The notes beneath the pieces were generated by a model. That model did not search any database, was not told the DNA's origin, and worked only from the letters and a program-made list of their open reading frames with translations. A stretch of DNA of 64,000 nt from Anderseniella sp963787895. GTDB taxonomy: Bacteria; Pseudomonadota; Alphaproteobacteria; Rhizobiales; Aestuariivirgaceae. This document shows, one piece after another, positions 36,609-44,587 of this stretch. A program made the position numbers and the translations under genes. How positions within the stretch are numbered: the first letter of the stretch is position 1; every line of letters begins with the position of its first letter. Location: positions 186,001 through 250,000 of the forward strand of contig CAWBEX010000007.1 of assembly GCA_963787895.1 (NCBI GenBank), given 5' to 3'.

Positions 36609-37193
36609 ATGAACATGCCTACAACCCTTGCGGCTACCTTGCTGGGCAATAACGGCCGCCTTGATATTGTTCGGTCCGCGCTGTTGGCGATCACTGGTTC
36701 GCTGCTGTTGTGGGCATCGGCAAAGGTACAGGTGCCGTTCTGGCCAGTGCCAATGACGATGCAGCCATTCGTGGTTCTTGGTCTGGGCGCGGCATTCGGC
36801 TGGCGCCTCGGCATGGCAACCGTGGTTCTCTATCTGCTGGAAGGCGCAATGGGGTTGCCGGTTTTTGCCGGAACACCTGAAAAGGGTATTGGTCTTGCCT
36901 ACATGGCGGGTCCGACAGGCGGCTATCTTGCAGGTTTTGTGCTGGCAGCGGGTGTGACGGGTTGGCTTGCTGAAAAGGGCTTTGACCGCAATTTTCTCAG
37001 CACAGTCGCGGCCATGCTGGCGGGCACAATTGTAATTTACGTTTGCGGCGTCGGTTATCTGGCCTCGCTTATCGGTATCGATAAGGCGCTTACCTTCGGG
37101 CTTTACCCGTTTATTCCCGGTGACATGGTCAAGGTGCTTTTGGCAGCCATCGTGTTCCCGGCCACCTGGAAGTGGCTCAACAGGAAAGCCTGA
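36609..37193 (+). CDS. bioY: Biotin transporter BioY
   Basis: 194 residues, all hydrophobic with about six membrane segments. BioY is the substrate-binding S component of the ECF biotin uptake system, and some act alone. Family motifs: ASAKVQVPFWPVPMTMQPFV near residue 38, LGAAFGWRLGMATVVLYLLE, GAMGLPVFAGTPEKGIGLAY near 80, and MAGPTGGYLAGF, then FIPGDMVKVLLAAIVFP. No bioMN genes are in the window. Two ATGs, 36609 and 36615, are possible. I looked for the BioR operator TTATCTATAA in the 115 bases upstream and did not find it. Next gene pcaF begins 8 bases after its stop. Confidence 0.95.
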   Translation: MNMPTTLAATLLGNNGRLDIVRSALLAITGSLLLWASAKVQVPFWPVPMTMQPFVVLGLGAAFGWRLGMATVVLYLLEGAMGLPVFAGTPEKGIGLAYMAGPTGGYLAGFVLAAGVTGWLAEKGFDRNFLSTVAAMLAGTIVIYVCGVGYLASLIGIDKALTFGLYPFIPGDMVKVLLAAIVFPATWKWLNRKA

Positions 37194-37201
37194 TACTTGC
37201 A

Positions 37202-38404
37202 ATGCCTGAAGCCTTCATTTGTGACTATATCCGCACCCCCATAGGCCGTTTCGGCGGCGCACTTTCCGGCGTGCGTGCAGATGACCTTGCAGCCATTCCG
37301 CTCAAAGCCCTTGTTGCACGCAATGCAGCGGTGGACTGGGCGGCCATTGATGACTGCATCTATGGATGTGCTAATCAGGCAGGTGAGGACAACCGGAATG
37401 TTGCGCGCATGGCCCTGTTGCTGGCTGGCTTGCCGAAAGCTGTACCCGGAGCGACCATAAACCGCCTCTGCGGTTCGGGCATGGATGCAATCCTCACCGC
37501 TGCGCGCGCAATCAAGGCGGGTGAAGCTGACCTGATGCTGGCAGGTGGAGTTGAGAGCATGAGCCGGGCGCCTTTCGTCATGCCCAAGGCCGATACGGCT
37601 TTCTCACGCAAAGCGGAAATTTTCGACACCACAATTGGCTGGCGCTTCGTCAACAAGCTGATGCAGCAACAGTATGGGGTCGACTCCATGCCCGAGACTG
37701 CAGAGAACGTTGCCGAGGACTATCAGATCAGTCGTGATGACCAGGACGCCTTTGCGCTTCGCTCCCAGAGCAAGGCCGGGGCTGCAATGGCGTCCGGCAG
37801 GCTGGCGAAGGAAATTACAGCCGTAACCATTCCAGGCCGCAAGGGTGATACGATCATCGATACGGACGAGCATCCACGTCCTGACACGACACCAGAACAG
37901 CTTGCAAAGTTGAAAACGCCGTTTCGCGACGGCGGTAGTGTTACAGCAGGCAATGCATCGGGTGTAAATGATGGTGCTGCCGCAATGATTATCGCGTCGC
38001 AAGACGCTGTGCGCAAACACGGCTTAACCCCGATTGCTCGCATCCTGGGCGGAGCAACGGCAGGTGTGGCACCACGCATCATGGGGATTGGACCGGTGCC
38101 TGCCAGCCAGAAGCTGTGCGCACGCCTGGGGTTGAAACCATCGGATTTTGATGTGGTGGAATTGAACGAGGCATTTGCAGCACAAGGGTTGGCGGTGTTG
38201 CGCCAGCTTGGTCTGCCGGATGACGGCGAACACATAAATCCCAACGGCGGGGCGATTGCACTTGGTCATCCGCTGGGTATGTCCGGCACGCGCATTGCTG
38301 GCAGCGCTGCACTGGAACTTCACGAACGCGGCGGCAGGCTTGCACTGGCTACCATGTGCATTGGAGTAGGCCAGGGGATTGCCTGCGTTATCGAGCGGGT
38401 CTGA
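37202..38404 (+). CDS. pcaF: 3-oxoadipyl-CoA thiolase / acetyl-CoA acyltransferase
   Basis: 400 residues from ATG 37202. Thiolase catalytic residues: Cys in INRLCGSGMDAILTAARAIK near residue 90, His in GGAIALGHPLGMSGTRIAG near 355, and Cys in MCIGVGQGIACVIE near 387. The N-terminus EAFICDYIRTPIGRFGGALS and FVMPKADTAFSRKAEIFDTT, TIGWRFVNKLM match 3-oxoadipyl-CoA thiolase (PcaF/PaaJ) rather than acetoacetyl-CoA thiolase. It would split 3-oxoadipyl-CoA into succinyl-CoA and acetyl-CoA at the end of the beta-ketoadipate or phenylacetate pathway. No other pca or paa gene is nearby, so a beta-oxidation role remains possible. Confidence 0.9.
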   Translation: MPEAFICDYIRTPIGRFGGALSGVRADDLAAIPLKALVARNAAVDWAAIDDCIYGCANQAGEDNRNVARMALLLAGLPKAVPGATINRLCGSGMDAILTAARAIKAGEADLMLAGGVESMSRAPFVMPKADTAFSRKAEIFDTTIGWRFVNKLMQQQYGVDSMPETAENVAEDYQISRDDQDAFALRSQSKAGAAMASGRLAKEITAVTIPGRKGDTIIDTDEHPRPDTTPEQLAKLKTPFRDGGSVTAGNASGVNDGAAAMIIASQDAVRKHGLTPIARILGGATAGVAPRIMGIGPVPASQKLCARLGLKPSDFDVVELNEAFAAQGLAVLRQLGLPDDGEHINPNGGAIALGHPLGMSGTRIAGSAALELHERGGRLALATMCIGVGQGIACVIERV

Positions 38405-38410
38405 ACCAGC

Positions 38411-39283
38411 CTACTTGAACTTGCGGAACAGACGGGTCTGGTCGAACATGCCTTCCAGCGTCTGCATGCGCTCCTTGGTATCGCCCCAGGTGCGGGTTTC
38501 TACGGCGGCGATGATTGTCTCTATCAGCAAGACTGTGGCAGCCGACGAATCCCAGGCGGATGGCACTTCAATGTGAACGCCAAAAGTATGATCCGCCATC
38601 TTGTCGACCGGCGAATGCCACTGATCCGTAAACAGGATAATCGTTGCCCCTCGCTCCCTGGCCATCTCGGCAAGGCGCAACGTGGAGTTTTCATAGCGGC
38701 GAATATCGAATATCGCCAGCACGTCATCCTGTTTCATGTTCAGCAGATAGTGCGGCCAGGCATTGGATATGGACTGGATGTTGGTTACGTTCGGCCGGAT
38801 GACCTGCATGTGCAGGAACAGGTAATCGGCAACCATGCGGGTTATGCGTCCGCCAGCAATGAACAAATGCCGGTCCGTATCGGCCAGAAGATCGCATGTC
38901 GCGTCGAACGCCTTGTGGTCAATCTGAGCCAGCGACTGTCTGATGTTGTCGAGCACGGCTTCGGTAAACCGGTTGAGGATGTGCTCGGTCGGGGCTTTTC
39001 CGGCCCAGTTGTCGTGTTTTGCAATGGGGTTGGTAATGCGCGCTTCAAGCTCGTCGCGCAACGCAGCCTGAAACTCTGCAAAACCACCGAAGCCGAGTTT
39101 CTGGACAAGTCGCGCCACCGTAGGCGCAGATACACTAGCCTTTTCAGCAACGGTAGTAATGCTGCCAAGCCCGGAAACGGGGTAGTTTTCCTTTAGACTT
39201 GACGCAAGCTGCCTTTCAGCCCGGGTCAGGCTGTCAAAGCTGTCCTGCAGGCGTTCCAGAACGGTGACAGTTGAATTGTCCAA
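38411..39283 (-). CDS. RpiR/MurR-family transcriptional regulator
   Basis: 290 residues from TTG 39283, with GGGGA 9 bases upstream; an in-frame stop lies two codons before, and no ATG or GTG is near, so the TTG start is well supported. N-terminal HTH_6 domain: LTRAERQLASSLKENY, ITTVAEKASVSAPTVARLVQ and KLGFGGFAEFQAALRDEL. C-terminal SIS domain from about residue 125: HLFIAGGRITRMVADYLF and DVLAIFDIRRYENSTLRLAE. SIS normally binds phosphosugars, but RpiR members also control amino acid and amine catabolism. It is divergent from the formylglutamate-hydrolase/TRAP/GS operon and is the obvious candidate regulator of it. Confidence 0.92.
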   Translation of the reverse strand: MDNSTVTVLERLQDSFDSLTRAERQLASSLKENYPVSGLGSITTVAEKASVSAPTVARLVQKLGFGGFAEFQAALRDELEARITNPIAKHDNWAGKAPTEHILNRFTEAVLDNIRQSLAQIDHKAFDATCDLLADTDRHLFIAGGRITRMVADYLFLHMQVIRPNVTNIQSISNAWPHYLLNMKQDDVLAIFDIRRYENSTLRLAEMARERGATIILFTDQWHSPVDKMADHTFGVHIEVPSAWDSSAATVLLIETIIAAVETRTWGDTKERMQTLEGMFDQTRLFRKFK

Positions 39284-39355
39284 GTTTCATATCCCCATTT
39301 TAGAAACGATAAACACATGCAATGCGGGATTGAAGGAATAATCTCAGAAACTCTA

Positions 39356-39390
39356 TTGACACAATGGTGTCTTTTGTAAAATTCTTTTCA
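39356..39390 (+). promoter_or_regulatory. Candidate promoter and overlapping operator of the TRAP/GS operon
   Basis: TTGACA at 39356-39361 and TAAAAT at 39377-39382 resemble -35 and -10 boxes, with a 15-base spacer that is shorter than usual. TGTAAA-ATTC-TTTTCA at 39375-39390 is an imperfect inverted repeat of the TGxAA-type often bound by RpiR proteins and covers the -10 box, as expected for a repressor. The region lies between the divergent rpiR and hydrolase genes. Recognition is by eye only. Confidence 0.35.
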
Positions 39391-39410
39391 GGCAGAGGGA
39401 GGCAAGTTCG

Positions 39411-40205
39411 TTGACAGAGTTGGCATTGAAGAAGCTGGAACCAGCGTTCACTGCTCCAGCACCACTGGTTGTGAACGCTGAGGCAACTTCGCCGATCGTA
39501 ATTGTGTGCGAGCACGCCTCACGTTTCATGCCACCAGAATTGTTTGGACTTGGCCTTGATGCCGAGCATCTCGATGGGCATTGGGCCTGGGATCCCGGCG
39601 CAATGGTTGTTGCCGAGGCAATGGGCACCCGACTGGATGCAACCCTGGTGGCAGCGCAGGTGTCCCGGATGGTTTATGACTGCAATCGCCCAACGGATGC
39701 AACAGATGCCATTGTCGCGCGCGGCGAGGGTTTTGAGATACCAGGCAATGTAGATTTGTCGCGCAACCAGCGGCAGCAAAGGATTGAACTGGTTTATGAA
39801 CCTTTCCGCGCAGCCCTTGCTGCTGCAATTGCCTCAAAGCCGGTCACGCCAGTCCTCGTTACGGTTCATTCCTTCACACCTGTTTACTATGGCAAGATGC
39901 GCAATGTGCAACTCGGCATTCTGCACGATGAAGACGCCAGGTTGGCAGACGCCATCTTGCAGGAAGCCGGCCGTTTCACTGATCTTGATGTCCGGCGGAA
40001 TGAACCATATGCCGCAAGCGACGGTGTTACCCACACCTTGCGGGAACACGCAACCGGTTCCGGACTGCTCAATGTCATGTTGGAAATCCGCAATGACCTG
40101 ATTGCCGCTGAAGACACGCAGCAAGCTGTCGCGTCCATGCTGTCAGGTCTCTTGCTGGCCGCGACTGGCTCTCTTGGCGTGGATGCTGCGAAGGGTCAGC
40201 GTTGA
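39411..40205 (+). CDS. N-formylglutamate amidohydrolase-family protein
   Basis: 264 residues from TTG 39411, supported by AGGGAGG at 39396-39402 at correct spacing and no closer ATG. FGase family (PF05013): VIVCEHASRFMPPELFGLGL near residue 31, HLDGHWAWDPGAMVVAEAM near 58, QVSRMVYDCNRPTDATDAIV near 85, VTVHSFTPVYYGKMR near 145, and VTHTLREHATGSGLLNVMLE near 205 with EIRNDL. In histidine breakdown this family frees formate from N-formylglutamate; no hut gene is present here. It opens an operon with a TRAP transporter, a glutamine-synthetase-like enzyme and two dehydrogenases, so hydrolysis of a glutamyl amide is a reasonable guess, not proven. Its stop overlaps the dctQ start (TGATG). Confidence 0.88.
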   Translation: MTELALKKLEPAFTAPAPLVVNAEATSPIVIVCEHASRFMPPELFGLGLDAEHLDGHWAWDPGAMVVAEAMGTRLDATLVAAQVSRMVYDCNRPTDATDAIVARGEGFEIPGNVDLSRNQRQQRIELVYEPFRAALAAAIASKPVTPVLVTVHSFTPVYYGKMRNVQLGILHDEDARLADAILQEAGRFTDLDVRRNEPYAASDGVTHTLREHATGSGLLNVMLEIRNDLIAAEDTQQAVASMLSGLLLAATGSLGVDAAKGQR

Positions 40206-40714
40206 TGCAGTCCTTCATGCAATCCTATGTGAAGAATGTTGACGGGTTTAACCGCCGTATGGGCCGGGTTATCATGTACGGTATCTTCGTGCTAATGGGC
40301 ATCCTGCTTTATTCCTCGATCAACAAGACCTTCTTCTTGCCAAAACTGTGGACGCTGGAAATGGCCCAGTTCGTCATGGTCGGGTACTACGTTCTTGGCG
40401 GGCCGTACTCGATCCAGCTAGGTGCAAACGTCCGCATGGATCTGTTCTATGGCGAGTGGAGCAATCGCAAGAAGGCATCGATCGATGCGATCACTGTATT
40501 CTTCTTGATCTTTTATCTCGCGGTCCTGCTCTGGGGCGGCGTCGAAAGCACCATTTATTCGTTCCAGTACGGCGGAGAGCGTAGCCCTACTGCCTGGCGG
40601 CCATATCTGTGGCCGGTAAAGTGCGTCATGGTGGCGGGCATTTTTCTGATGCTGCTGCAAGCCATCTCGGAACTCTTCAAAGACATTTTGCGCCTTCGCG
40701 GTGAGGACATCTGA
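40205..40714 (+). CDS. TRAP transporter small permease (DctQ)
   Basis: 169 residues with four hydrophobic segments: near 25-45 (VIMYGIFVLMGILLYSSI), 55-75 (MAQFVMVGYYVLGGPYSI), 95-118 (AITVFFLIFYLAVLLWGGV) and 135-158 (VKCVMVAGIFLMLLQAIS). This is the DctQ fold of tripartite ATP-independent periplasmic transporters, which joins the large permease in the inner membrane. The loop QLGANVRMDLFYGEWSNRKK is typical. ATG 40205 overlaps the upstream stop by one base, and dctM starts two bases after its own stop, so the three are coupled. Confidence 0.92.
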   Translation: MQSFMQSYVKNVDGFNRRMGRVIMYGIFVLMGILLYSSINKTFFLPKLWTLEMAQFVMVGYYVLGGPYSIQLGANVRMDLFYGEWSNRKKASIDAITVFFLIFYLAVLLWGGVESTIYSFQYGGERSPTAWRPYLWPVKCVMVAGIFLMLLQAISELFKDILRLRGEDI

Positions 40715-40716
40715 CT

Positions 40717-42042
40717 ATGAGTTACGAGCTGATTGCCATCTTGATGTTCTCGTCCATGATGTTGATGTTGCTGACAGGCCAGCGTGTCTTTGCCGCTATC
40801 GGTTTTGTGGCAGTGGTTTCGGCAATGCTGCTGTGGGGTGACAAGGGCGGTTATGACATCGGCTTTTCAGCCGCCATAAAGCTCATGAAGTGGTATCCGC
40901 TGCTGACGCTGCCAATGTTCATTTTCATGGGCTACGTCATGTCGGAATCAAGAATTGCCGATGACCTGTACAAGATGTTTCATGTCTGGATGGGAGGTTT
41001 GCGCGGCGGTCTTGCCATTGGCACGATAGTACTGATGGTCCTGATATCTGCAATGAACGGCCTTTCAGTTGCCGGTATGGCAATTGGCGCAACCATTGCG
41101 CTGCCTGAACTGCTGAAGCGCGGTTATGACAAGCGAATGGTGACAGGCGTCATCCAGGCTGGCAGTTCACTCGGCATTCTTGTGCCGCCTTCGGTGGTCT
41201 TGGTCTTGTACGCCATGATTGCTCGCCAGCCGGTAGGTCAGTTGTGGCTGGCGGGTGTTTTTCCAGGGTTGATGATGGCTGCCATGTTCATCATTTACAT
41301 TGCCGTCCGTTGCAAGCTGAATCCGGCTCTTGGACCTGTCTTGTCGTTTGAAGAGCGCAATGTCGGCTGGCCCGAGAAGTTGCGCCTGCTGCGTGCAGGC
41401 CTGCTGCCGTTTGGTGTTTTCTTTATAATGATGATCCCGTTCGTGAATGGCTGGACATCATTGGTCGAAAGCTCGGCACTTGGTGCAATTGCTGCCTTCA
41501 TGGCAGCCGTTATCAAAGGGCGCATGACGCGCGAGGTTTTCGAGAATTCGGTGCGGCAGACGCTTGCCATCACTTGCATGTTTATGTGGATCATTCTTGC
41601 TGCACTTGCCTTTGGCGCAGTGTTCGACGGTTTGGGCGCGGTGAAGGCTATCGAGGGTCTGTTCACCGAGCAGCTCGGCCTCAACCCCTGGGTAATCCTG
41701 ATCCTGATGCAACTCAGTTTTCTGCTGATGGGAACCTTCCTTGATGACACTGCAATGCTGGTTATTGTTGCACCGCTTTATGTGCCGCTGGTCGGAGCGC
41801 TTGGCTTTGATCTGATCTGGTATGGCGTCCTTTACACCATCACCTGTCAGATCGCCTATATGACGCCGCCGTTTGGCTACAACCTCTTTCTGATGCGGGC
41901 CATGGCGCCTCCGGAAATCTCGATCACAGACATCTATACTTCGATCATTCCGTTCGTGGGGGTGATGGTGCTTGCGCTCATACTGGTTATGATGTTTCCG
42001 CAAATCGCATTGTGGCTGCCTGATTACATTTACACAAAATGA
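40717..42042 (+). CDS. TRAP transporter large permease (DctM)
   Basis: 441 residues with about twelve membrane segments, the usual size for DctM. It catalyses sodium-driven import of an organic acid or amine delivered by the periplasmic binding protein. Family motifs: LLTLPMFIFMGYVMSES near residue 63, GGLRGGLAIGTIVLMVLISA, MNGLSVAGMAIGATIALPEL near 110, GVIQAGSSLGILVPPSVVLV near 145, LMGTFLDDTAMLVIVAPLYV near 340, and CQIAYMTPPFGYNLF near 385. Substrate specificity lies in the binding protein and cannot be read here. Confidence 0.95.
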   Translation: MSYELIAILMFSSMMLMLLTGQRVFAAIGFVAVVSAMLLWGDKGGYDIGFSAAIKLMKWYPLLTLPMFIFMGYVMSESRIADDLYKMFHVWMGGLRGGLAIGTIVLMVLISAMNGLSVAGMAIGATIALPELLKRGYDKRMVTGVIQAGSSLGILVPPSVVLVLYAMIARQPVGQLWLAGVFPGLMMAAMFIIYIAVRCKLNPALGPVLSFEERNVGWPEKLRLLRAGLLPFGVFFIMMIPFVNGWTSLVESSALGAIAAFMAAVIKGRMTREVFENSVRQTLAITCMFMWIILAALAFGAVFDGLGAVKAIEGLFTEQLGLNPWVILILMQLSFLLMGTFLDDTAMLVIVAPLYVPLVGALGFDLIWYGVLYTITCQIAYMTPPFGYNLFLMRAMAPPEISITDIYTSIIPFVGVMVLALILVMMFPQIALWLPDYIYTK

Positions 42043-42098
42043 GCTTTCTCCGGGGGAAACGACTGAAGTGCAACTAAAACCAAAGTGAGGAGTTCGAC

Positions 42099-43136
42099 AT
42101 GACAACAAGACGCAAGTTTATCCAGGGAGCTGGCGTGGCGGGTGCCGCAGCGCTGGCTGCACCTTCCATTGCGCGTGCTGCAGACCCTATCAAGTGGCGC
42201 ATGCAGACCTATGCAGGTGGTGCGCTGGGCAAGGAAGTAACCCAGCCGGCTGTTGACTACATCAACAAGGCAGCCAATGGAGAACTCGAGATTGAGTTGT
42301 TCTTCGCCGACCAGATCGTGCCTACTGGCGAGCTTTTCCAGGCTCTGCAGCGTGGCACCATCGATGCAGTTCATTCCGATGATGACTCTATGGCGTCTCC
42401 AACCGATGTGCGTCAGTTCGGCGGGTATTTCCCGTTGGCCACCAAGCACGCTCTGGATGTGCCGGTGCTGTTCAACCAGTACGGCCTCGCCGACATCTGG
42501 CGTGAACAGTATGACAAGGTTGGCGTTACATGGCTGTCTGCAGCAGGTCAGGACCCTTGCAACTTCAACACCAAGAAGCCGATTACCAGCTTGAAGGACA
42601 TGCAAGGGCTGAAGCTCTACACCTTCCCGACTGCCGGCCAGTTCCTGGCGCAGTTTGGTGTCGTACCTGTCAACATTCCTTATGAAGATGCTGAAGTGGC
42701 CGTTCAGACTGGCGAACTTGACGGCATGGCATGGTCGGGCATCACCGAGGACTACACGGTGGGCTGGGCGAATGTGACCAACTACTTCCTGACCAACAAT
42801 ATTTCAGGTGCGTGGATCGGGTCTTTCTATGTCAACCAGAAGCGCTGGGCAGATCTGCCTGATCACCTCAAGCAGATCGTGATGGCCGGGATTGAAGCCA
42901 GCCATACCTACCGCAACCAGTGGTACTGGGGCGGCGAGGCGAAACTTCGCGCAACAGGTGACAAGTTGAAGTTGACTTCGATACCTGCAGAAGAATGGAA
43001 AACCGTTGAGGATGCAGCCCTGAAATTCTGGGATGAAATTGCGCAAACTGGTGAAACGGCAGCAAAGCTGGTCAAGATATTCCAGGATTACAACAATGTG
43101 ATCTCCAAAGCTGGACCTCCATACACCTTCGGTTGA
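42099..43136 (+). CDS. TRAP transporter substrate-binding protein (DctP), Tat-exported
   Basis: 345 residues. A twin-arginine signal is clear: MTTRRKFIQGAGVAGAAALA followed by APSIARA and a cleavage site before ADPIKW. The mature chain has the DctP fold (PF03480): WRMQTYAGGALGKEVTQPAV, GELEIELFFADQIVPTGELF, and MQGLKLYTFPTAGQFLAQFG. Typical substrate-binding Arg of acid-binding DctP (in an Arg-Val/Ile-x-Asn-Pro motif) is not obvious near residue 160-175, where QGLKLYTFPTAG is found, hinting that a simple carboxylate may not be the ligand. Related Tat-dependent DctP proteins bind mannitol-like, keto-acid or amine ligands. It follows dctM by 56 bases and is followed by a strong hairpin. Confidence 0.92.
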   Translation: MTTRRKFIQGAGVAGAAALAAPSIARAADPIKWRMQTYAGGALGKEVTQPAVDYINKAANGELEIELFFADQIVPTGELFQALQRGTIDAVHSDDDSMASPTDVRQFGGYFPLATKHALDVPVLFNQYGLADIWREQYDKVGVTWLSAAGQDPCNFNTKKPITSLKDMQGLKLYTFPTAGQFLAQFGVVPVNIPYEDAEVAVQTGELDGMAWSGITEDYTVGWANVTNYFLTNNISGAWIGSFYVNQKRWADLPDHLKQIVMAGIEASHTYRNQWYWGGEAKLRATGDKLKLTSIPAEEWKTVEDAALKFWDEIAQTGETAAKLVKIFQDYNNVISKAGPPYTFG

Positions 43137-43152
43137 CTGCCGGAGCTTGAGT

Positions 43153-43178
43153 GCAGCCCCGGTTCACGTCGGGGCTGC
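43153..43178 (+). other. Strong hairpin between the TRAP binding-protein gene and the glutamine-synthetase-like gene
   Basis: GCAGCCCCG (43153-43161) and CGGGGCTGC (43170-43178) form a perfect nine-pair stem with an eight-base loop, 16 bases after the dctP stop. No T run follows, so it is not a standard intrinsic terminator. Such hairpins after binding-protein genes often stabilise the upstream mRNA and lower expression of downstream genes; that role is inferred here. Confidence 0.75.
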
Positions 43179-43208
43179 CGTAATTTCAGACATTACAAGG
43201 GTACTTTA

Positions 43209-44579
43209 ATGACGCCGTCACTCTCATTTGCTGATTTGAAAAAGGCCGTTGCGCAGGGTGAAATAGACACCGTCATCATGGCGCAAACCGACATGCAGGG
43301 CCGCCTGATGGGCAAGCGCTTTCATGCGCAGAATTTCCTTGATACTGCCCACAAAGAGACCCACAGCTGCAACTATCTGCTCACCGTGGACATGGAGATG
43401 GAACCGGTGCCAGGGTACAAGTCGGCAAGTTGGGAACAGGGATACGGTGACTATGTGATGAAGCCAGACATGGCAACATTGCGCCGGTTGCCGTGGTTGG
43501 AAGGCACAGCCATGGTGCTGTGCGACGTCAAGGATCATCACGGTGAACATGACATCGTCATGTCGCCGCGCGCGGTGCTCAAGAAGCAACTTGCCCGTCT
43601 GGAGAAAATGGGCCTGTCGGCGATGATGGCATCGGAACTTGAGTTCTTTCTGTTTGAAGAGAGCTTCGAAGAAGCCAGTGAACTCGGCTACCGCGATCTG
43701 AAACTGTCGAGCGCCTATAACGAAGATTACCATATTTTCCAGACCACCAAGGAAGAGGACGTATTGCGCGCTGTACGCAACGGTCTCTATGGGGCCGGTA
43801 TCCCGGTTGAATGCTCCAAGGGTGAGGCATGGGCGGGCCAGGAGGAAATCAACGTCAGGTACGCTGATGCACTGACGGCAGCTGACAATCACGTCGTTAC
43901 CAAGAACGCGGTGAAGGAAATCGCCTGGGTGCAAGGGCGTGCAGTTACATTCATGGCGAAATGGAATTATGAAGCCGCAGGTTCGTCATCGCACGTGCAT
44001 CAGTCGCTGTGGTCGAAGGACGGCAAGACACCGAAGTTCTTTGATGCAGGCGCGCAGGATGGAATGTCTGAATTGATGCGGCACTATCTGGCGGGGCTCC
44101 TCACACACGCTGCCGACTTCACATATTTTCTTGCGCCCAACATCAACTCATACAAGCGATTTCAGGCGGGCACCTTTGCCCCTACCAAGGCGATCTGGTC
44201 ACGCGACAACCGCACGGCTGGCTATCGCATCTGTGGTTTGGACACAAAGGGCGTACGCATAGAGTGCCGTGTCGGTGGAGCTGATCTGAACCCTTATCTG
44301 GCATTCGCAGCACAAATTGCAGCAGGAATTTCCGGTATTGAGAACAAGCTGGCTCTGGAGCCTGAGTTCCGCGGCGACGCTTATGCTGCAAAAAAAGCAC
44401 GTGAGATACCGCGCACCTTGCGCGACGCTGCGATTGCGCTAAAGAAGTCGAAAATGCTGCGTTCCGCCATGGGCGATGATGTTGTCGAACACTACGTGCA
44501 TGCAGCCGAATGGGAACAGTTTGAGTATGACCGACGTGTAACCGACTGGGAAATTGCACGCGGCTTTGAGAGGTCCTGA
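43209..44579 (+). CDS. Glutamine-synthetase-family ligase (gamma-glutamyl-amine/amide synthetase-like)
   Basis: 456 residues, GlnA fold. Conserved catalytic parts are present: SELEFFLFEESFEE near residue 138, WAGQEEINVRYADAL near 205, KWNYEAAGSSSHVHQSLW near 255, NSYKRFQAGTFAPTKAIWSR near 315 and IECRVGGADLNPYLAFAA near 350. The Asp-Gly-Ser-Ser loop that holds ammonium in true GlnA is replaced by GYKSASWEQGYGDYVMKPD near residue 65-83. That fits enzymes that join glutamate to an amine rather than ammonia (PuuA, GlnA4, IpuC type). The gene sits between a TRAP transporter and an aldehyde/alcohol dehydrogenase pair, away from any glnB. The adenylylation Tyr motif of GlnA is not seen. The substrate amine is unknown. 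Confidence 0.9.
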   Translation: MTPSLSFADLKKAVAQGEIDTVIMAQTDMQGRLMGKRFHAQNFLDTAHKETHSCNYLLTVDMEMEPVPGYKSASWEQGYGDYVMKPDMATLRRLPWLEGTAMVLCDVKDHHGEHDIVMSPRAVLKKQLARLEKMGLSAMMASELEFFLFEESFEEASELGYRDLKLSSAYNEDYHIFQTTKEEDVLRAVRNGLYGAGIPVECSKGEAWAGQEEINVRYADALTAADNHVVTKNAVKEIAWVQGRAVTFMAKWNYEAAGSSSHVHQSLWSKDGKTPKFFDAGAQDGMSELMRHYLAGLLTHAADFTYFLAPNINSYKRFQAGTFAPTKAIWSRDNRTAGYRICGLDTKGVRIECRVGGADLNPYLAFAAQIAAGISGIENKLALEPEFRGDAYAAKKAREIPRTLRDAAIALKKSKMLRSAMGDDVVEHYVHAAEWEQFEYDRRVTDWEIARGFERS

Positions 44580-44587
44580 GAAAATCC

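Noticed and set aside
39411..40205. HutG role in histidine degradation for the formylglutamate-hydrolase-like gene
   Set aside because: No hutH, hutU, hutI, hutF or HutC-type regulator is near; the operon partners point elsewhere.
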